This document shows, piece by piece, positions 17,474 through 26,465 of a DNA stretch of 64,000 nucleotides. The stretch is from the NCBI RefSeq assembly GCF_023824195.1, contig NZ_CP085442.1, positions 2,518,001 through 2,582,000 on the forward strand. Direction: 5' to 3'. Every line of letters begins with the position of its first letter. The stretch's first letter is position 1. The position numbers were made by a program, and so were the translations under genes. The DNA is from Priestia megaterium. GTDB lineage: Bacteria > Bacillota > Bacilli > Bacillales > Bacillaceae_H. The notes below the pieces were generated by a model that saw nothing but the letters and a program-made list of their open reading frames with translations, had not been told where the DNA came from and did not search any database.

Positions 17474-18373
17474 TTACCTTTGCATTGTGAACTTTGTCTT
17501 TTTTACCACTACTCGTCTTTTACTATATGTAAGCAACACGCCGTATAACGTAATGATACTTCCAACAATGGAAACTGCGCTCGGGATATCTTTTAAAAGC
17601 AGCCACGCTAAGAAAAAGGACAGCGCAGGAGTTAAGTAAAGAGAAATGGCAGCCTCAGCAGAACCTATACGCGATGTCAGATAAGCGAGTACCATATATG
17701 GAATAACGGTTGGAAATAATCCTAAATATATCACGCTTATCGCTGATCTGACAGAGATATGTGCAAGTTCTGTTTCTAACCCTGGTAAAAAAACAAGCAT
17801 AGAAATTGTAGCTCCCCAAATACTGTACGTCACAAAAGAAAGGAAACCATACTTTTTTAATAAATTTTTTTGACATACTATATAGATGCTTTCTGCAAGG
17901 GCAGCTAGTAGAATCAGTAAGATTCCATTAACTGAGTGTATAAAATTCTCTTTGCTGAAGGTTAAAAGTGCAACACCTGCAAAGCTTACTGCAGATCCAA
18001 TCCATTTTCTTTTTCCAAACTCCTCCTGAAAAAGAAAAATAGCTAAAAGCGAAGAAAAAATAGGAGTAGTCGAGACCAGTAAACTCGCAATACCCGCACT
18101 CACCGTTTTTTCTCCAATGTTTAATGCTGTGTGATATACGGTAAAACCTAAAAAACCGAGCGCTAAAAGAGGTGGAATATCTTTTATATCAGGCAAGCGC
18201 ATGCGTGTGGCTATTGCAATAACTAACAGCACTACAGAAGCAATACTTAACCGAACAAAAGCGAGGTGCTGAGGAGAAAACGATTCCAGCCCTATTTGAA
18301 TAACTGGAAATGCTGAAGCCCATAAGCTAATCATCAGTATATGTAAGAACACGAGACTAAACGTTAATTTCAT
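17474..18373 (-). CDS. EamA/DMT-family transporter
   Basis: This 299-residue protein has ten hydrophobic helices in two EamA repeats (about 8-140 and 150-290) with typical LMISLWASAFPVIQIGLE and PIFSSLLAIFLFQEEFGKRKWIGS blocks and a basic C-terminal tail. DMT members export metabolites or amino acids. It is divergent from a MocR regulator across a 136-bp region with repeated operator-like boxes, so it is probably the regulator's target. Substrate unknown. Confidence 0.9.
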   Translation of the reverse strand: MKLTFSLVFLHILMISLWASAFPVIQIGLESFSPQHLAFVRLSIASVVLLVIAIATRMRLPDIKDIPPLLALGFLGFTVYHTALNIGEKTVSAGIASLLVSTTPIFSSLLAIFLFQEEFGKRKWIGSAVSFAGVALLTFSKENFIHSVNGILLILLAALAESIYIVCQKNLLKKYGFLSFVTYSIWGATISMLVFLPGLETELAHISVRSAISVIYLGLFPTVIPYMVLAYLTSRIGSAEAAISLYLTPALSFFLAWLLLKDIPSAVSIVGSIITLYGVLLTYSKRRVVVKKTKFTMQR

Positions 18374-18404
18374 GCCTATTCATCTCCATTTTTCATTTTG
18401 AATC

Positions 18405-18487
18405 CAACCAGTATCTATTGTGGTTCCCATGTTAATAAACATTTGATAAAATGTCTTCAACCAGTTTAAAAGCAATTAACCCAACCA
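18405..18487. promoter_or_regulatory. CAACCA operator boxes between eamA and mocR genes
   Basis: CAACCA occurs at 18405-18410, 18458-18463 and 18482-18487. The last two extend to CAACCA-S-TTTAAAA and are 24 bp apart. The first forms an inverted repeat with TGGTT at 18421-18425. Direct plus inverted boxes between divergent genes are the arrangement bound by MocR/PdxR-type regulators. Confidence 0.65.
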
Positions 18488-18509
18488 CTTTAAAAACAGG
18501 AGTAAATGT

Positions 18510-19943
18510 ATGAATCAAGAGAACAGTTCTAGTTATCCAAAATACAAGCAAATCATTGATTTTATGAAAGAGAAAATTGCCCGTGGAGAATGGCCGATTG
18601 GAAGTAAAATTCCTAGTCAGCGAAAGCTTGCAGCTCTGTTTGACGTTAATCGAAGTACGGTCATCACGGCATTAGAGGAATTAACAGCAGACGGTTTAAT
18701 TGAAGGTAAGATGGGAAAGGGAACAATCGTTATAAATAATACATGGACACTTTTGGCTACGACTCCGCCCGATTGGAATGTTCATGTGAAATCAGGTATG
18801 CATCGTCCGAGTCAAGCAATGGTACAAGATATTAATGAATCCGAATTTAACTCAAACCTTATTCAATTAAGCAAAGGAGAGCTTTCACCTGACATATTTC
18901 CTAAAAACAAAATGAAATACGCCGTAGAAAAAGTAGCAGAAAACATGGAGGTTCTGGGATACGAAGAACCAAAGGGGTATTTTCCTTTACGAAAAGAGTT
19001 AAGTGCGTATATGAAAACAACGGGGATTGAATCTTCTCCAGATTCTATTTTAATTGTTTCCGGCGCTCTTCAAGCTCTTCAGCTTATTTCAATTGGACTG
19101 CTACAAAGGAACTCTTCGGTTTTGTTAGAAAAACCTTCTTACCTATACTCCTTACATGTATTTCAATCAGCTGGAATGAAACTCAAAGGTCTTTCTATGG
19201 ACGAGGAAGGGATAAAAGTCACAGCTATAAAACGGGCCGACCCTCAAGAAGGGCAAGCTATTTTATATACAAATCCATGTTTCCATAACCCAACGGGAAC
19301 ATTAATGTCACAAAAAAGGCGTTACGATTTGTTGAAAGAGTGTGAGGAACATCAGCTTCCTATTATTGAAGATGATTTATATCGCGAATTATGGCTAAAT
19401 AAACAGCCTCCGTTGCCATTAAAGGCTTTAGATAAAAATGGACACGTGTTATATGTTAGCAGTCTTTCTAAAACATTAAGCCCGGGATTACGTATCGGAT
19501 GGATAGTCGGCCCAGAACCAGTTATTGAGCGTTTGGCAGATATTAAAATGCAAACAGATTATGGATCTAGCTCATTGTCTCAAAGGGTGGCAGCAGAATG
19601 GTTTACAAACGGCTTATATCAACAGCACATGGAAGCTGTACGAACCGAATTGCGAACAAGAAGAAAAGTTATGCTGAATGCTTTAGAAACATACGCAGGA
19701 GATGTAGCAACATGGACGAATCCTGAAGGAGGCTTTTTTATATGGGTGCATATTCAACCTTCTATTTCAATGAAATCTTTATACTCTCGCGCTTTAAAAC
19801 GAGGAATATTACTTAATTCTGGAAGTATCTATGCACAAGAAACCGGCAGTTATCTTCGTCTTTCTTACGCCTATGCCTCTTTACCAGATATCGATAGAAG
19901 CATTGAAGTTCTTGCTGAACTTATTCGAGAATTGCAAGGATAG
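18510..19943 (+). CDS. MocR-family regulator (GntR HTH fused to PLP aminotransferase domain)
   Basis: The protein has 477 residues. An N-terminal GntR winged helix (about 10-78; GEWPIGSKIPSQRKLAALFDVNRSTVITALEELTADGLIEGKMGKGT) is linked to a fold-type I aminotransferase domain (about 110-475). The PLP lysine is in SSLSKTLSPGLRIGW. MocR proteins bind PLP and sometimes an amino compound, and regulate adjacent divergent genes. The divergent EamA transporter is the evident candidate target. Confidence 0.92.
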   Translation: MNQENSSSYPKYKQIIDFMKEKIARGEWPIGSKIPSQRKLAALFDVNRSTVITALEELTADGLIEGKMGKGTIVINNTWTLLATTPPDWNVHVKSGMHRPSQAMVQDINESEFNSNLIQLSKGELSPDIFPKNKMKYAVEKVAENMEVLGYEEPKGYFPLRKELSAYMKTTGIESSPDSILIVSGALQALQLISIGLLQRNSSVLLEKPSYLYSLHVFQSAGMKLKGLSMDEEGIKVTAIKRADPQEGQAILYTNPCFHNPTGTLMSQKRRYDLLKECEEHQLPIIEDDLYRELWLNKQPPLPLKALDKNGHVLYVSSLSKTLSPGLRIGWIVGPEPVIERLADIKMQTDYGSSSLSQRVAAEWFTNGLYQQHMEAVRTELRTRRKVMLNALETYAGDVATWTNPEGGFFIWVHIQPSISMKSLYSRALKRGILLNSGSIYAQETGSYLRLSYAYASLPDIDRSIEVLAELIRELQG

Positions 19944-19945
19944 CA

Positions 19946-19980
19946 AAAAGGAATAGTGGGTTAATCACTATTCCTTTTTA
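19946..19980 (+). terminator. Terminator of the mocR-type gene
   Basis: A 12-bp stem (AAAGGAATAGTG/CACTATTCCTTT) is followed by a T-run. Confidence 0.9.
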
Positions 19981-20051
19981 TTTGTATCAAACTCTTCTTA
20001 TAAAAAACTCCAAGTAACAACTGACTATATATTATCGTCTATAAATACATG

Positions 20052-20156
20052 TTATTTTTTATGGCAAAAATAAGTTAAGAAGACTTTTAATTTACTTTCT
20101 GTACGTTTTACATGTAAATCGTGAATGGTTTTAACTACGTAATCATTATCAAACAT
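20052..20156 (-). CDS. Small hypothetical protein, 34 residues
   Basis: On the minus strand an ATG four bases after GAGGTGTT opens a 34-codon frame, MFDNDYVVKTIHDLHVKRTE..., ending KVFLTYFCHKK. The ribosome binding site is good and the composition is protein-like. The rest of 19,984-20,450 holds no other frame or clear structure that I can see. Confidence 0.5.
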   Translation of the reverse strand: MFDNDYVVKTIHDLHVKRTESKLKVFLTYFCHKK

Positions 20157-20450
20157 TTTCAACACCTCAATTATTGTTAAGTTTCCTGTTTGTTATAGTT
20201 TATGAAATAATCAGACGCATATCACCCGCCATCAGCTGTAACTTTACGGTTCATCTTTTACAACTAAAGGCTGAAACGTACGCTCATGATGAACGCACGA
20301 ATAACAGGATATGCAAAAAAATGAAAAGTGTGCACGTTTTGTTTTAAAAAAGCTATATCTCTAAAAAAAGAAAATTGTCACACACATTTATGAATATGTA
20401 TCTACTAAGTAAGAAGACTTTTTCAGTTGGTGGGATTGAAGGTGAAAAAG

Positions 20451-21083
20451 ATGGATGAATTATTTAAAGATCTTGATGTGTACAGAACGCAAGAAGAAAT
20501 GAAGCAGTATTTTGAACATACGCAGCAAATGATTCATCAAAACAGAGAATATATAAAATTAGCCCGACTTAAAAAAGGGCGTTTCAAAAAGTTTTTTGAA
20601 GAGTTTTATCCGCTTTATTGCTTCAGCCAATCTTCTTATTGTCCGAGGAATTCAAAATTGAAGCTTATTATTGGAAGTCAAGGATACGACGGATTAATTC
20701 TTCAGCCGGATGGTACTGAAAAACGAATTGAAATTACTTCCTACAAAGATGGGAAACTGGAATTTGAAGATGCACAGAGGGTCAATTCAGGAAATTTTGC
20801 TCTACCCCGTATCCAGACGGAAGGTTCTGTAGAAGAGTATATAGAAAAAGTGCTAGAAAACATCCAAAAAAAGAGCAAAAAAGATTACAGTGGAGCATCC
20901 ATTCTATTTGTTGTACACACGTTTCATTATTTTGAAGCCTACGGGAAAAGTTCAGCTTCCTTTATTCGTACCTTAAAAAAAGAAATGAAGAATACTGATT
21001 TTCGAGCGGATGAAATTTATTTATTGGAATTAAATCAGCCAGAAAGTGAAAGTGTTAAGCAAAACATTCATTTCATTAAATAA
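20451..21083 (+). CDS. Hypothetical protein with a possible PD-(D/E)XK-like core
   Basis: The ATG at 20451 is preceded by GAAGGTGA; the frame opens at a TTG eight codons earlier. The product has 210 residues, with a long helical N-terminus rich in Lys/Glu. The central GYDGLILQPDGTEKRIEITSYKDG has a D-x(n)-E-x-T spacing reminiscent of restriction-nuclease-like folds with an altered last residue. A helix-rich C-terminal half follows. No confident family. It is upstream of a DUF2971 gene but separated by a terminator. Confidence 0.65.
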   Translation: MDELFKDLDVYRTQEEMKQYFEHTQQMIHQNREYIKLARLKKGRFKKFFEEFYPLYCFSQSSYCPRNSKLKLIIGSQGYDGLILQPDGTEKRIEITSYKDGKLEFEDAQRVNSGNFALPRIQTEGSVEEYIEKVLENIQKKSKKDYSGASILFVVHTFHYFEAYGKSSASFIRTLKKEMKNTDFRADEIYLLELNQPESESVKQNIHFIK

Positions 21084-21120
21084 GAAGACACGCTGTAGAT
21101 GTTGAGGCGTGTCTTCTTTT
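21084..21120 (+). terminator. Terminator
   Basis: A 10-bp stem (GAAGACACGC/GCGTGTCTTC) is followed by TTTTCT, right after the stop codon. Confidence 0.88.
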
Positions 21121-21156
21121 CTGATAATAGAACTCTCTTAATACAGGTGGATAATT

Positions 21157-21186
21157 TTGAAAATTACAACAATTAAGTGCTATAAT
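21157..21186 (+). promoter_or_regulatory. Sigma-A promoter of the DUF2971 gene
   Basis: TTGAAA (21157-21162), an 18-base spacer and a perfect TATAAT (21181-21186), 36 bases before the ATG. Confidence 0.75.
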
Positions 21187-21221
21187 TCAAGTATGAATAT
21201 GCATTCGGAGGAGGAAAACCA

Positions 21222-22067
21222 ATGGATTTAGCTTATAGAGAGAAAGCGTACGAATATGCCAAAAGATTCGAATCTAGCTATGACGATTATGATGAACGGT
21301 ATAAGGTGCACAATAATCCGACGGTGTGGCGATTTATGCCGCTGTCTGATTTTCAAGATTTACTGGAAACCAATGCGCTTTTTTTCGCAAAACCTGATGC
21401 ATTTTCGGACCCCCTTGAAGGATGCTCTTCAATGTGGAACATAGAGGAGTTAAGAAAAAAAGGCGAACGTCATAACCGTACCTCTAGAACCTATATAAGA
21501 AAAATCCATGAATTTTCTGCTGTTTCATCCTGGCATATCAATGATTACGAAGCCGCTGGAATGTGGGACCTATATTTAAAGGGGAATGATGGCGTAGCTA
21601 TTAAAACCACCTATGAAAATTTATTGTGCAGTATTAAAGATTTACGCTATAAAATCTTCTCTGGCAAAGTGCAGTACATAGACTTCCAAAAAGAAATGGT
21701 CAGTCACTCTGTATATGACACGTTATTTTACAAGCGCAAATCCTATCAGCATGAAAATGAATTGAGGCTTGTTATTGTAGCAAGTCGTATACACGCTTGG
21801 AAGCTGCAAAAGCTATTCGAAATTCAAGGTATTTCCGCAAATCAATGGCAAAAACGAATGGATATCCTTGAAAAAAGATCGTATGAGTTTTCTCACGAGC
21901 ATGGTAACCTCCTTACATGTAATTTACATCAGCTTATCAATGAAATTTACGTATCACCAAGAAGCGCTCAAAGCTGCGTAGATGAAGTAAAAGCCCTTGC
22001 TAAAAAACACGGACTCGCTTATAAAAAGGTCACTCAGTCCGACTTGTATAGGGACTATATTTATTAA
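21222..22067 (+). CDS. DUF2971 family protein
   Basis: This 281-residue protein has the DUF2971 pattern: VWRFMPLSDFQDLLETNALFFAKPDAFSDPLEG at residues 29-62, the SSWHINDYEAAGMWDLY block and GVAIKTTYENL, then YQHENELRLVI. The family is widespread in mobile and defence-associated loci, but its biochemical role is not settled. GGAGG precedes the ATG, and a perfect TATAAT promoter lies upstream. Confidence 0.85.
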   Translation: MDLAYREKAYEYAKRFESSYDDYDERYKVHNNPTVWRFMPLSDFQDLLETNALFFAKPDAFSDPLEGCSSMWNIEELRKKGERHNRTSRTYIRKIHEFSAVSSWHINDYEAAGMWDLYLKGNDGVAIKTTYENLLCSIKDLRYKIFSGKVQYIDFQKEMVSHSVYDTLFYKRKSYQHENELRLVIVASRIHAWKLQKLFEIQGISANQWQKRMDILEKRSYEFSHEHGNLLTCNLHQLINEIYVSPRSAQSCVDEVKALAKKHGLAYKKVTQSDLYRDYIY

Positions 22068-22132
22068 ATGTTTATGTTATTTGAAAACAGGTAAATCAGT
22101 AGTAAAAGATGTTTTTAAGGAGGAATACTATC

Positions 22133-22333
22133 ATGCCTTACAATTCATTAAAAGAACTGCCAGATGGAGTAAGAGATAATCTTCCTCATCACGCTCAGGA
22201 AATTTATAAAGAAGCATTCAATTCAGCAAGTGATGAATACAAAGAAGAAGCTACCGCTCACAAAGTCGCTTGGAACGCGGTGAAAACGAAGTACAAAAAA
22301 GATGATAATGACAACTGGGTAAAAAAACAGTGA
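22133..22333 (+). CDS. ChaB-family protein
   Basis: From the ATG preceded by AAGGAGG the product has 66 residues. Its sequence, beginning MPYNSLKELPDGVRDNLPHH and containing HKVAWNAVKTKYKK, is typical of ChaB domains. ChaB was first described beside the E. coli ChaA cation antiporter, and the domain is common in phage and bacterial small proteins. No antiporter is adjacent here. Confidence 0.88.
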   Translation: MPYNSLKELPDGVRDNLPHHAQEIYKEAFNSASDEYKEEATAHKVAWNAVKTKYKKDDNDNWVKKQ

Positions 22334-22458
22334 TAAAAGAGCCTAACCATAATGGATTTATTATTATTTTTGGAAAAACCCCCCAATTAGGTTTCGATTG
22401 TTTTATCGAGGGTATACATTTTATGTAAGGCCAATACAAGAAAGGAGAGACTGTACAT

Positions 22459-22566
22459 ATGCATTGTTTTACAGCGACTTCAAGAAACGTATTGAGCACC
22501 TTAGAAAGAAGATTTGCTTTGATTACAAAAGGCACATTGGTAAACAATCGTTATACTAAGTGCTAG
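22459..22566 (+). CDS. Small basic hypothetical protein, 35 residues
   Basis: AAAGGAGAGA lies eight bases before an ATG opening MHCFTATSRNVLSTLERRFA... to a Cys-ending frame. A strong terminator follows 55 bases later. The net charge is basic. No family recognised. Confidence 0.5.
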   Translation: MHCFTATSRNVLSTLERRFALITKGTLVNNRYTKC

Positions 22567-22620
22567 GCTGTCTAATTCAGACAGAATACTCGACTATTCA
22601 AACATAACATTCAGTATAAA

Positions 22621-22655
22621 AAAGAAGATGCGTGCTAAGCGCATCTTCTTTTTTG
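22621..22655 (+). terminator. Terminator
   Basis: An 11-bp stem (AAGAAGATGCG/CGCATCTTCTT) is followed by TTTTGTT. Confidence 0.9.
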
Positions 22656-22726
22656 TTGACTCTATTTTCCCTCTCTTTTGTACTTCGTCTTATTTTTACG
22701 CATAAAGTAATAAAAAGGAGGGGGTT

Positions 22727-24661
22727 ATGCTGTTTGATTATGAACAGGAGTTAACGATTCACCGAAAAGATGCTACTCAAAAGACTGCAGCGACTAATGC
22801 TGAGACTTATAAAAACATAGACTGGGAGCAAGTGAAATCAGAACAAAATCTTGCGGATTACCAAGCTCTTGTACGCGTACCTTTTCCTCTGATTTTCAAA
22901 AAAAATCAGCTGTACCCTGTATGGGATTTAAGAAAGTACGCTTTTTTATTTGAACAATCTACACCTGCTACTGTCCACCCTAAACTGTGGGAACAAGGAA
23001 AATTAAATGTACAAGCCGGCTTATATCAAGTAACTGAAAATATCTTTCAAGTAAGAGGCTTTGATATGGCTAATATTACATTTGTTAAAGGAAAAACGGG
23101 ATGGATTGTTATTGATTGCTTGACGTCAAAAGAAACAGCAGAAGAAGCGCTTAAACTAATAAACCAGCACTGCGGTAAACACTCTATCAAAGCCGTTATC
23201 TTCTCTCATTCGCATATAGATCATTACGGCGGAGTTCTAGGGATATTACCTGACTCAACACAAAATAAAAATAGTAAAGTTTATGCTCCTGCTGGGTTTA
23301 TGGATGCGGTTATCGATGAAAACGTCACGGCGGCAACAGCAATGACACGAAGAAGTCAATATATGTACGGTATTCAACTGCGACGCGATGAAAAAGGCCT
23401 AATTGACAACGGTATCGGAAAAGAAATTTCATTTGGAACAATCACGCTTATTAAAGGAATAGAAGAAATTCGTCCTTCCGAACATCATTCTTATGTAAGT
23501 AAGAAAATTGACGGCGTCTCATTTCAGTTTCAGCTTACGCCAGAAACGGAAGCGCCTGCTGAAATGAACATCTATATTCCTAGTGAAAAGTCTCTGTGTA
23601 TTGCAGAAAACTGTACGGCTACTCGGCACAACCTCTATACGCTCAGAGGAGCAAGGGTAAGAGACGCAGCAGCATGGGCAAGATACTTGCAGCAAGCAAT
23701 CAATTTATTTGGCCAAGAACTAACAACTGTATTTGGGGTACATAATTGGCCAAGGTTCGGAAACCAATCGTGCATCACATATATCGAAAATCAACGAGAT
23801 GTTTATCAATATATTCATGATCAAACATTAAGGCTCATGAATCAAGGATATACCATTGATCACGTCGGCCGAATGATGAAGCTGCCAGAAATCCTATCTC
23901 GCGAGTGGTATACAAACGGTTTTTATGGAACGGTTAACCACAACGCCAAAGCGGTTTATCAGCGCTATATGGGCTGGTATAACAGCAATCCTGTAGATTT
24001 AAATAAACTGTTTCCTGAAGAGTCAGCTAAGAGATATGTAGAGTATATGGGCGGAGCGGACAACATTGTCAAAAAAGCGCAGCGCTGTTTTCAACAAGGC
24101 GACTATCAATGGGTAGCTGAAGTGACCAAACAAGTTATTTACGCTGATCCTCACCATGTGAAGGCAAAACTTTTATGTGCAGACGCGCTTGAACAATTAG
24201 GGTATACAGCTGAATCTGGCCCTTGGCGAAATGAATATTTAACAGGAGCCAAAGAACTTCGTTTAGGTAATATACCGCTGCCGTCCAACATTATCACAAA
24301 AGAAGTATGGGATACACTTCCTTTGAAAAATATTTTAGAACTATTTAGCATTCGCGTAGATGGATTAAAGGCAGGTGCATGTAACTATCGTATATTGTTT
24401 GTGATACCAGATCGTAATGAAGTAGCTCTCACAGAACTTAAGCATGGAATCTTTAGGTATCTCGGAGATACGCGAAAGAAAGCTGAGGTGACGGTAACGA
24501 TGTGGCAAGATACCTTATATCGACTCACAACTACAAATGATCACTCTTATAGCTCGGTCATATTTGTTCAAGGAGATAAATCAAAATGGGATTTCTTTTT
24601 GTCTTGTCAGGATTCTATCGATCCAAACTTTAATATTGTGACACCTGTTTCTAAAAAATAG
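22727..24661 (+). CDS. Alkyl/aryl-sulfatase, metallo-beta-lactamase superfamily
   Basis: This 644-residue protein has the MBL zinc motif HSHIDHYGG around residues 161-170, the later acidic/His ligands in EMNIYIPSEKSLCIAENC and VFGVHNWPRFG, the alkylsulfatase dimerisation domain (about 390-520; RYVEYMGGADNIVKKA) and an SCP2-like C-terminal domain (about 530-644). The family (SdsA1/BDS1) cleaves primary alkyl sulfates such as dodecyl sulfate. No signal peptide is seen, so it is likely cytoplasmic. AAGGAGGGGG precedes the ATG. Confidence 0.92.
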   Translation: MLFDYEQELTIHRKDATQKTAATNAETYKNIDWEQVKSEQNLADYQALVRVPFPLIFKKNQLYPVWDLRKYAFLFEQSTPATVHPKLWEQGKLNVQAGLYQVTENIFQVRGFDMANITFVKGKTGWIVIDCLTSKETAEEALKLINQHCGKHSIKAVIFSHSHIDHYGGVLGILPDSTQNKNSKVYAPAGFMDAVIDENVTAATAMTRRSQYMYGIQLRRDEKGLIDNGIGKEISFGTITLIKGIEEIRPSEHHSYVSKKIDGVSFQFQLTPETEAPAEMNIYIPSEKSLCIAENCTATRHNLYTLRGARVRDAAAWARYLQQAINLFGQELTTVFGVHNWPRFGNQSCITYIENQRDVYQYIHDQTLRLMNQGYTIDHVGRMMKLPEILSREWYTNGFYGTVNHNAKAVYQRYMGWYNSNPVDLNKLFPEESAKRYVEYMGGADNIVKKAQRCFQQGDYQWVAEVTKQVIYADPHHVKAKLLCADALEQLGYTAESGPWRNEYLTGAKELRLGNIPLPSNIITKEVWDTLPLKNILELFSIRVDGLKAGACNYRILFVIPDRNEVALTELKHGIFRYLGDTRKKAEVTVTMWQDTLYRLTTTNDHSYSSVIFVQGDKSKWDFFLSCQDSIDPNFNIVTPVSKK

Positions 24662-24670
24662 AGTACCTGA

Positions 24671-24826
24671 TTACAGCCCAGAAAGCACATCGTTGACTTT
24701 TTGTTCAAAGCAGCTGTCGCATGTGAAGATTTCTTTTTCTTGAAAAGATGTTAGCCTTTCTCCGCAGATGGAACAGCATTCTATATAGTTATTGTTTCGC
24801 TCTTGTTCTTTTCTTTCATTTAACAT
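24671..24826 (-). CDS. Small four-cysteine zinc-ribbon-like protein, 51 residues
   Basis: On the minus strand AAAGGAGGAAAG precedes an ATG. The product has two cysteine knuckles (ECCSICGERL and FTCDSCFEQK) about 18 residues apart, a probable zinc ribbon. It is convergent with the alkylsulfatase gene. The overall look recalls small sporulation regulators such as Gin, but the similarity is not good enough to name it. Confidence 0.7.
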   Translation of the reverse strand: MLNERKEQERNNNYIECCSICGERLTSFQEKEIFTCDSCFEQKVNDVLSGL

Positions 24827-24960
24827 AGCACTTTCCTCCTTTGCAGTATAAATAGTTTGTCTTATTTCTTTAAGTATATACTAATATCAGCCTATGCAGG
24901 GAATATAAGGCTTGCTAATGCAGATTATTTATAATATAAAAGCGTTGTAAAGCAGCAGAA

Positions 24961-24980
24961 ATTGGCACAGGAATTGCATG
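24961..24980 (+). promoter_or_regulatory. Sigma-54 (SigL) -24/-12 promoter of the glutamate dehydrogenase gene
   Basis: TTGGCACAGGAATTGCAT has the invariant GG (24964-24965) and GC (24976-24977) with exactly ten bases between, matching TGGCAC-N5-TTGC. It lies about 50 bases before the ATG. Sigma-54 promoters require an enhancer-binding activator; for B. subtilis rocG this is RocR. I could not see a clear activator site by eye. Confidence 0.88.
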
Positions 24981-25024
24981 TTAAATCGTTGAGAAAATTC
25001 AATGATTAATATGGGGTGAACAGA

Positions 25025-26317
25025 ATGTCCATTACAAAAACAGCTAGTGAATTAAAAAAAGAACAGCAGCAAGAACAGGAATCACTTAATTTATTTTTAT
25101 CTACTCAAACGGTTATTCAAGAAGCACTTCAAAAGCTAGGCTATGGTGAAGAAGTATACCATTTATTGAAAGAACCGCTGCGCATGATGACGGTTCGCAT
25201 TCCGGTTAAAATGGATAACGGATCGGTAAAAGTCTTCACCGGCTACCGCTCTCAACATAATGATGCTGTCGGGCCTACTAAAGGAGGCGTACGCTTTCAT
25301 CCTGAAGTAAATGAAGAAGAAGTAAAAGCATTATCCATTTGGATGAGTTTAAAATGCGGAATTGTCGACCTTCCGTACGGCGGCGGTAAAGGCGGAATTG
25401 TATGTGACCCAAGAAACATGTCTTTTGGTGAACTAGAACGACTCAGCCGCGGCTATGTAAGAGCCATCAGTCAAATAGTTGGGCCTACTAAAGATATTCC
25501 TGCACCGGATGTCTATACAAACTCACAAATTATGGCGTGGATGATGGATGAATATAGCCGACTGCGTGAGTTCGATTCTCCTGGTTTTATTACCGGAAAA
25601 CCTATCGTACTCGGAGGATCTCAAGGACGCGAAACTGCAACGGCTAAAGGAGTAACCATTTGTATTGAAGAAGCTGTCAAAAAGAAAAACCTTAACTTGC
25701 AAGAAGCGCGGATTATTATTCAAGGCTTCGGAAATGCCGGCAGTTTTCTTGCTAAGTTCATGCATGATGCAGGAGCAAAAGTAATCGGCATTTCAGATGC
25801 ATACGGAGCTCTTTATGATCCACTTGGTCTTGATATTGATTACCTGCTTGATCGACGAGATAGTTTTGGTACCGTAACTAATTTATTTACAAATGTGATG
25901 ACAAACGAAGAACTATTAGAAAAAGAATGTGATATTTTAGTCCCCGCAGCCATTTCTAATCAAATTACGGTTCGTAACGCTCATCGCATTAAAGCCTCTA
26001 TTGTAGTGGAAGCAGCGAACGGACCGACTACGCTTGAGGCCACACGTATTTTAGATGAAAAAGGCGTGCTTTTAGTGCCAGATATTTTAGCAAGTGCTGG
26101 AGGCGTAACGGTTTCATACTTCGAATGGGTGCAAAATAATCAAGGCTACTACTGGCCTGAAGAGGAAGTAGCTTACAAATTACGCAAGGTAATGGTGGAT
26201 TCATTTGAAACGATCTATCAAATCTCTCAAGAAAATGACGTAGATATGAGACTTGCTGCTTACATGGCAGGAATCAAAAAATCAGCTGAAGCTTCTCGTT
26301 TCCGCGGCTGGGTATAA
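25025..26317 (+). CDS. rocG: NAD-dependent glutamate dehydrogenase (RocG/GudB type)
   Basis: The ATG at 25025 follows GGGGTGA; a GTG at 25016 would be inside that site. The product has 430 residues. The substrate domain carries the conserved lysines in GPTKGGVRFHP, LKCGIVDLPYGGGKGG and the catalytic Asp in KDIPAPDVYTN. The NAD-binding domain has IIQGFGNAGSFLAKF. The enzyme oxidises glutamate to 2-oxoglutarate and ammonium in arginine and glutamate catabolism. The sigma-54 promoter argues for the RocG role rather than the constitutive GudB paralogue. Monocistronic. Confidence 0.92.
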   Translation: MSITKTASELKKEQQQEQESLNLFLSTQTVIQEALQKLGYGEEVYHLLKEPLRMMTVRIPVKMDNGSVKVFTGYRSQHNDAVGPTKGGVRFHPEVNEEEVKALSIWMSLKCGIVDLPYGGGKGGIVCDPRNMSFGELERLSRGYVRAISQIVGPTKDIPAPDVYTNSQIMAWMMDEYSRLREFDSPGFITGKPIVLGGSQGRETATAKGVTICIEEAVKKKNLNLQEARIIIQGFGNAGSFLAKFMHDAGAKVIGISDAYGALYDPLGLDIDYLLDRRDSFGTVTNLFTNVMTNEELLEKECDILVPAAISNQITVRNAHRIKASIVVEAANGPTTLEATRILDEKGVLLVPDILASAGGVTVSYFEWVQNNQGYYWPEEEVAYKLRKVMVDSFETIYQISQENDVDMRLAAYMAGIKKSAEASRFRGWV

Positions 26318-26323
26318 GAGAAA

Positions 26324-26360
26324 AAAACGATTTGGAACATAGAGTCCAAATCGTTTTTTA
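26324..26360 (+). terminator. Terminator of rocG
   Basis: The stem AACGATTTGGA/TCCAAATCGTT is followed by a six-T run. Confidence 0.9.
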
Positions 26361-26465
26361 TTTGCCGGAACTGCCAAATAATTAAAAGAAAACCTGCTAA
26401 AAAAACAAACACGCTTAAAAAATTGGCATGTTTATTTATCGCGACCCGAATGATAGGCAAAACAA

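Noticed and set aside
24671-24826. Identification of the four-cysteine protein as the anti-sigma factor Gin/CsfB
   Set aside because: Length and CxxC pairs are similar, but the surrounding residues do not match.
26260-26460. 66-codon minus-strand ORF with a hydrophobic segment
   Set aside because: TTG start without a ribosome binding site, and it runs through the rocG terminator and end of rocG.
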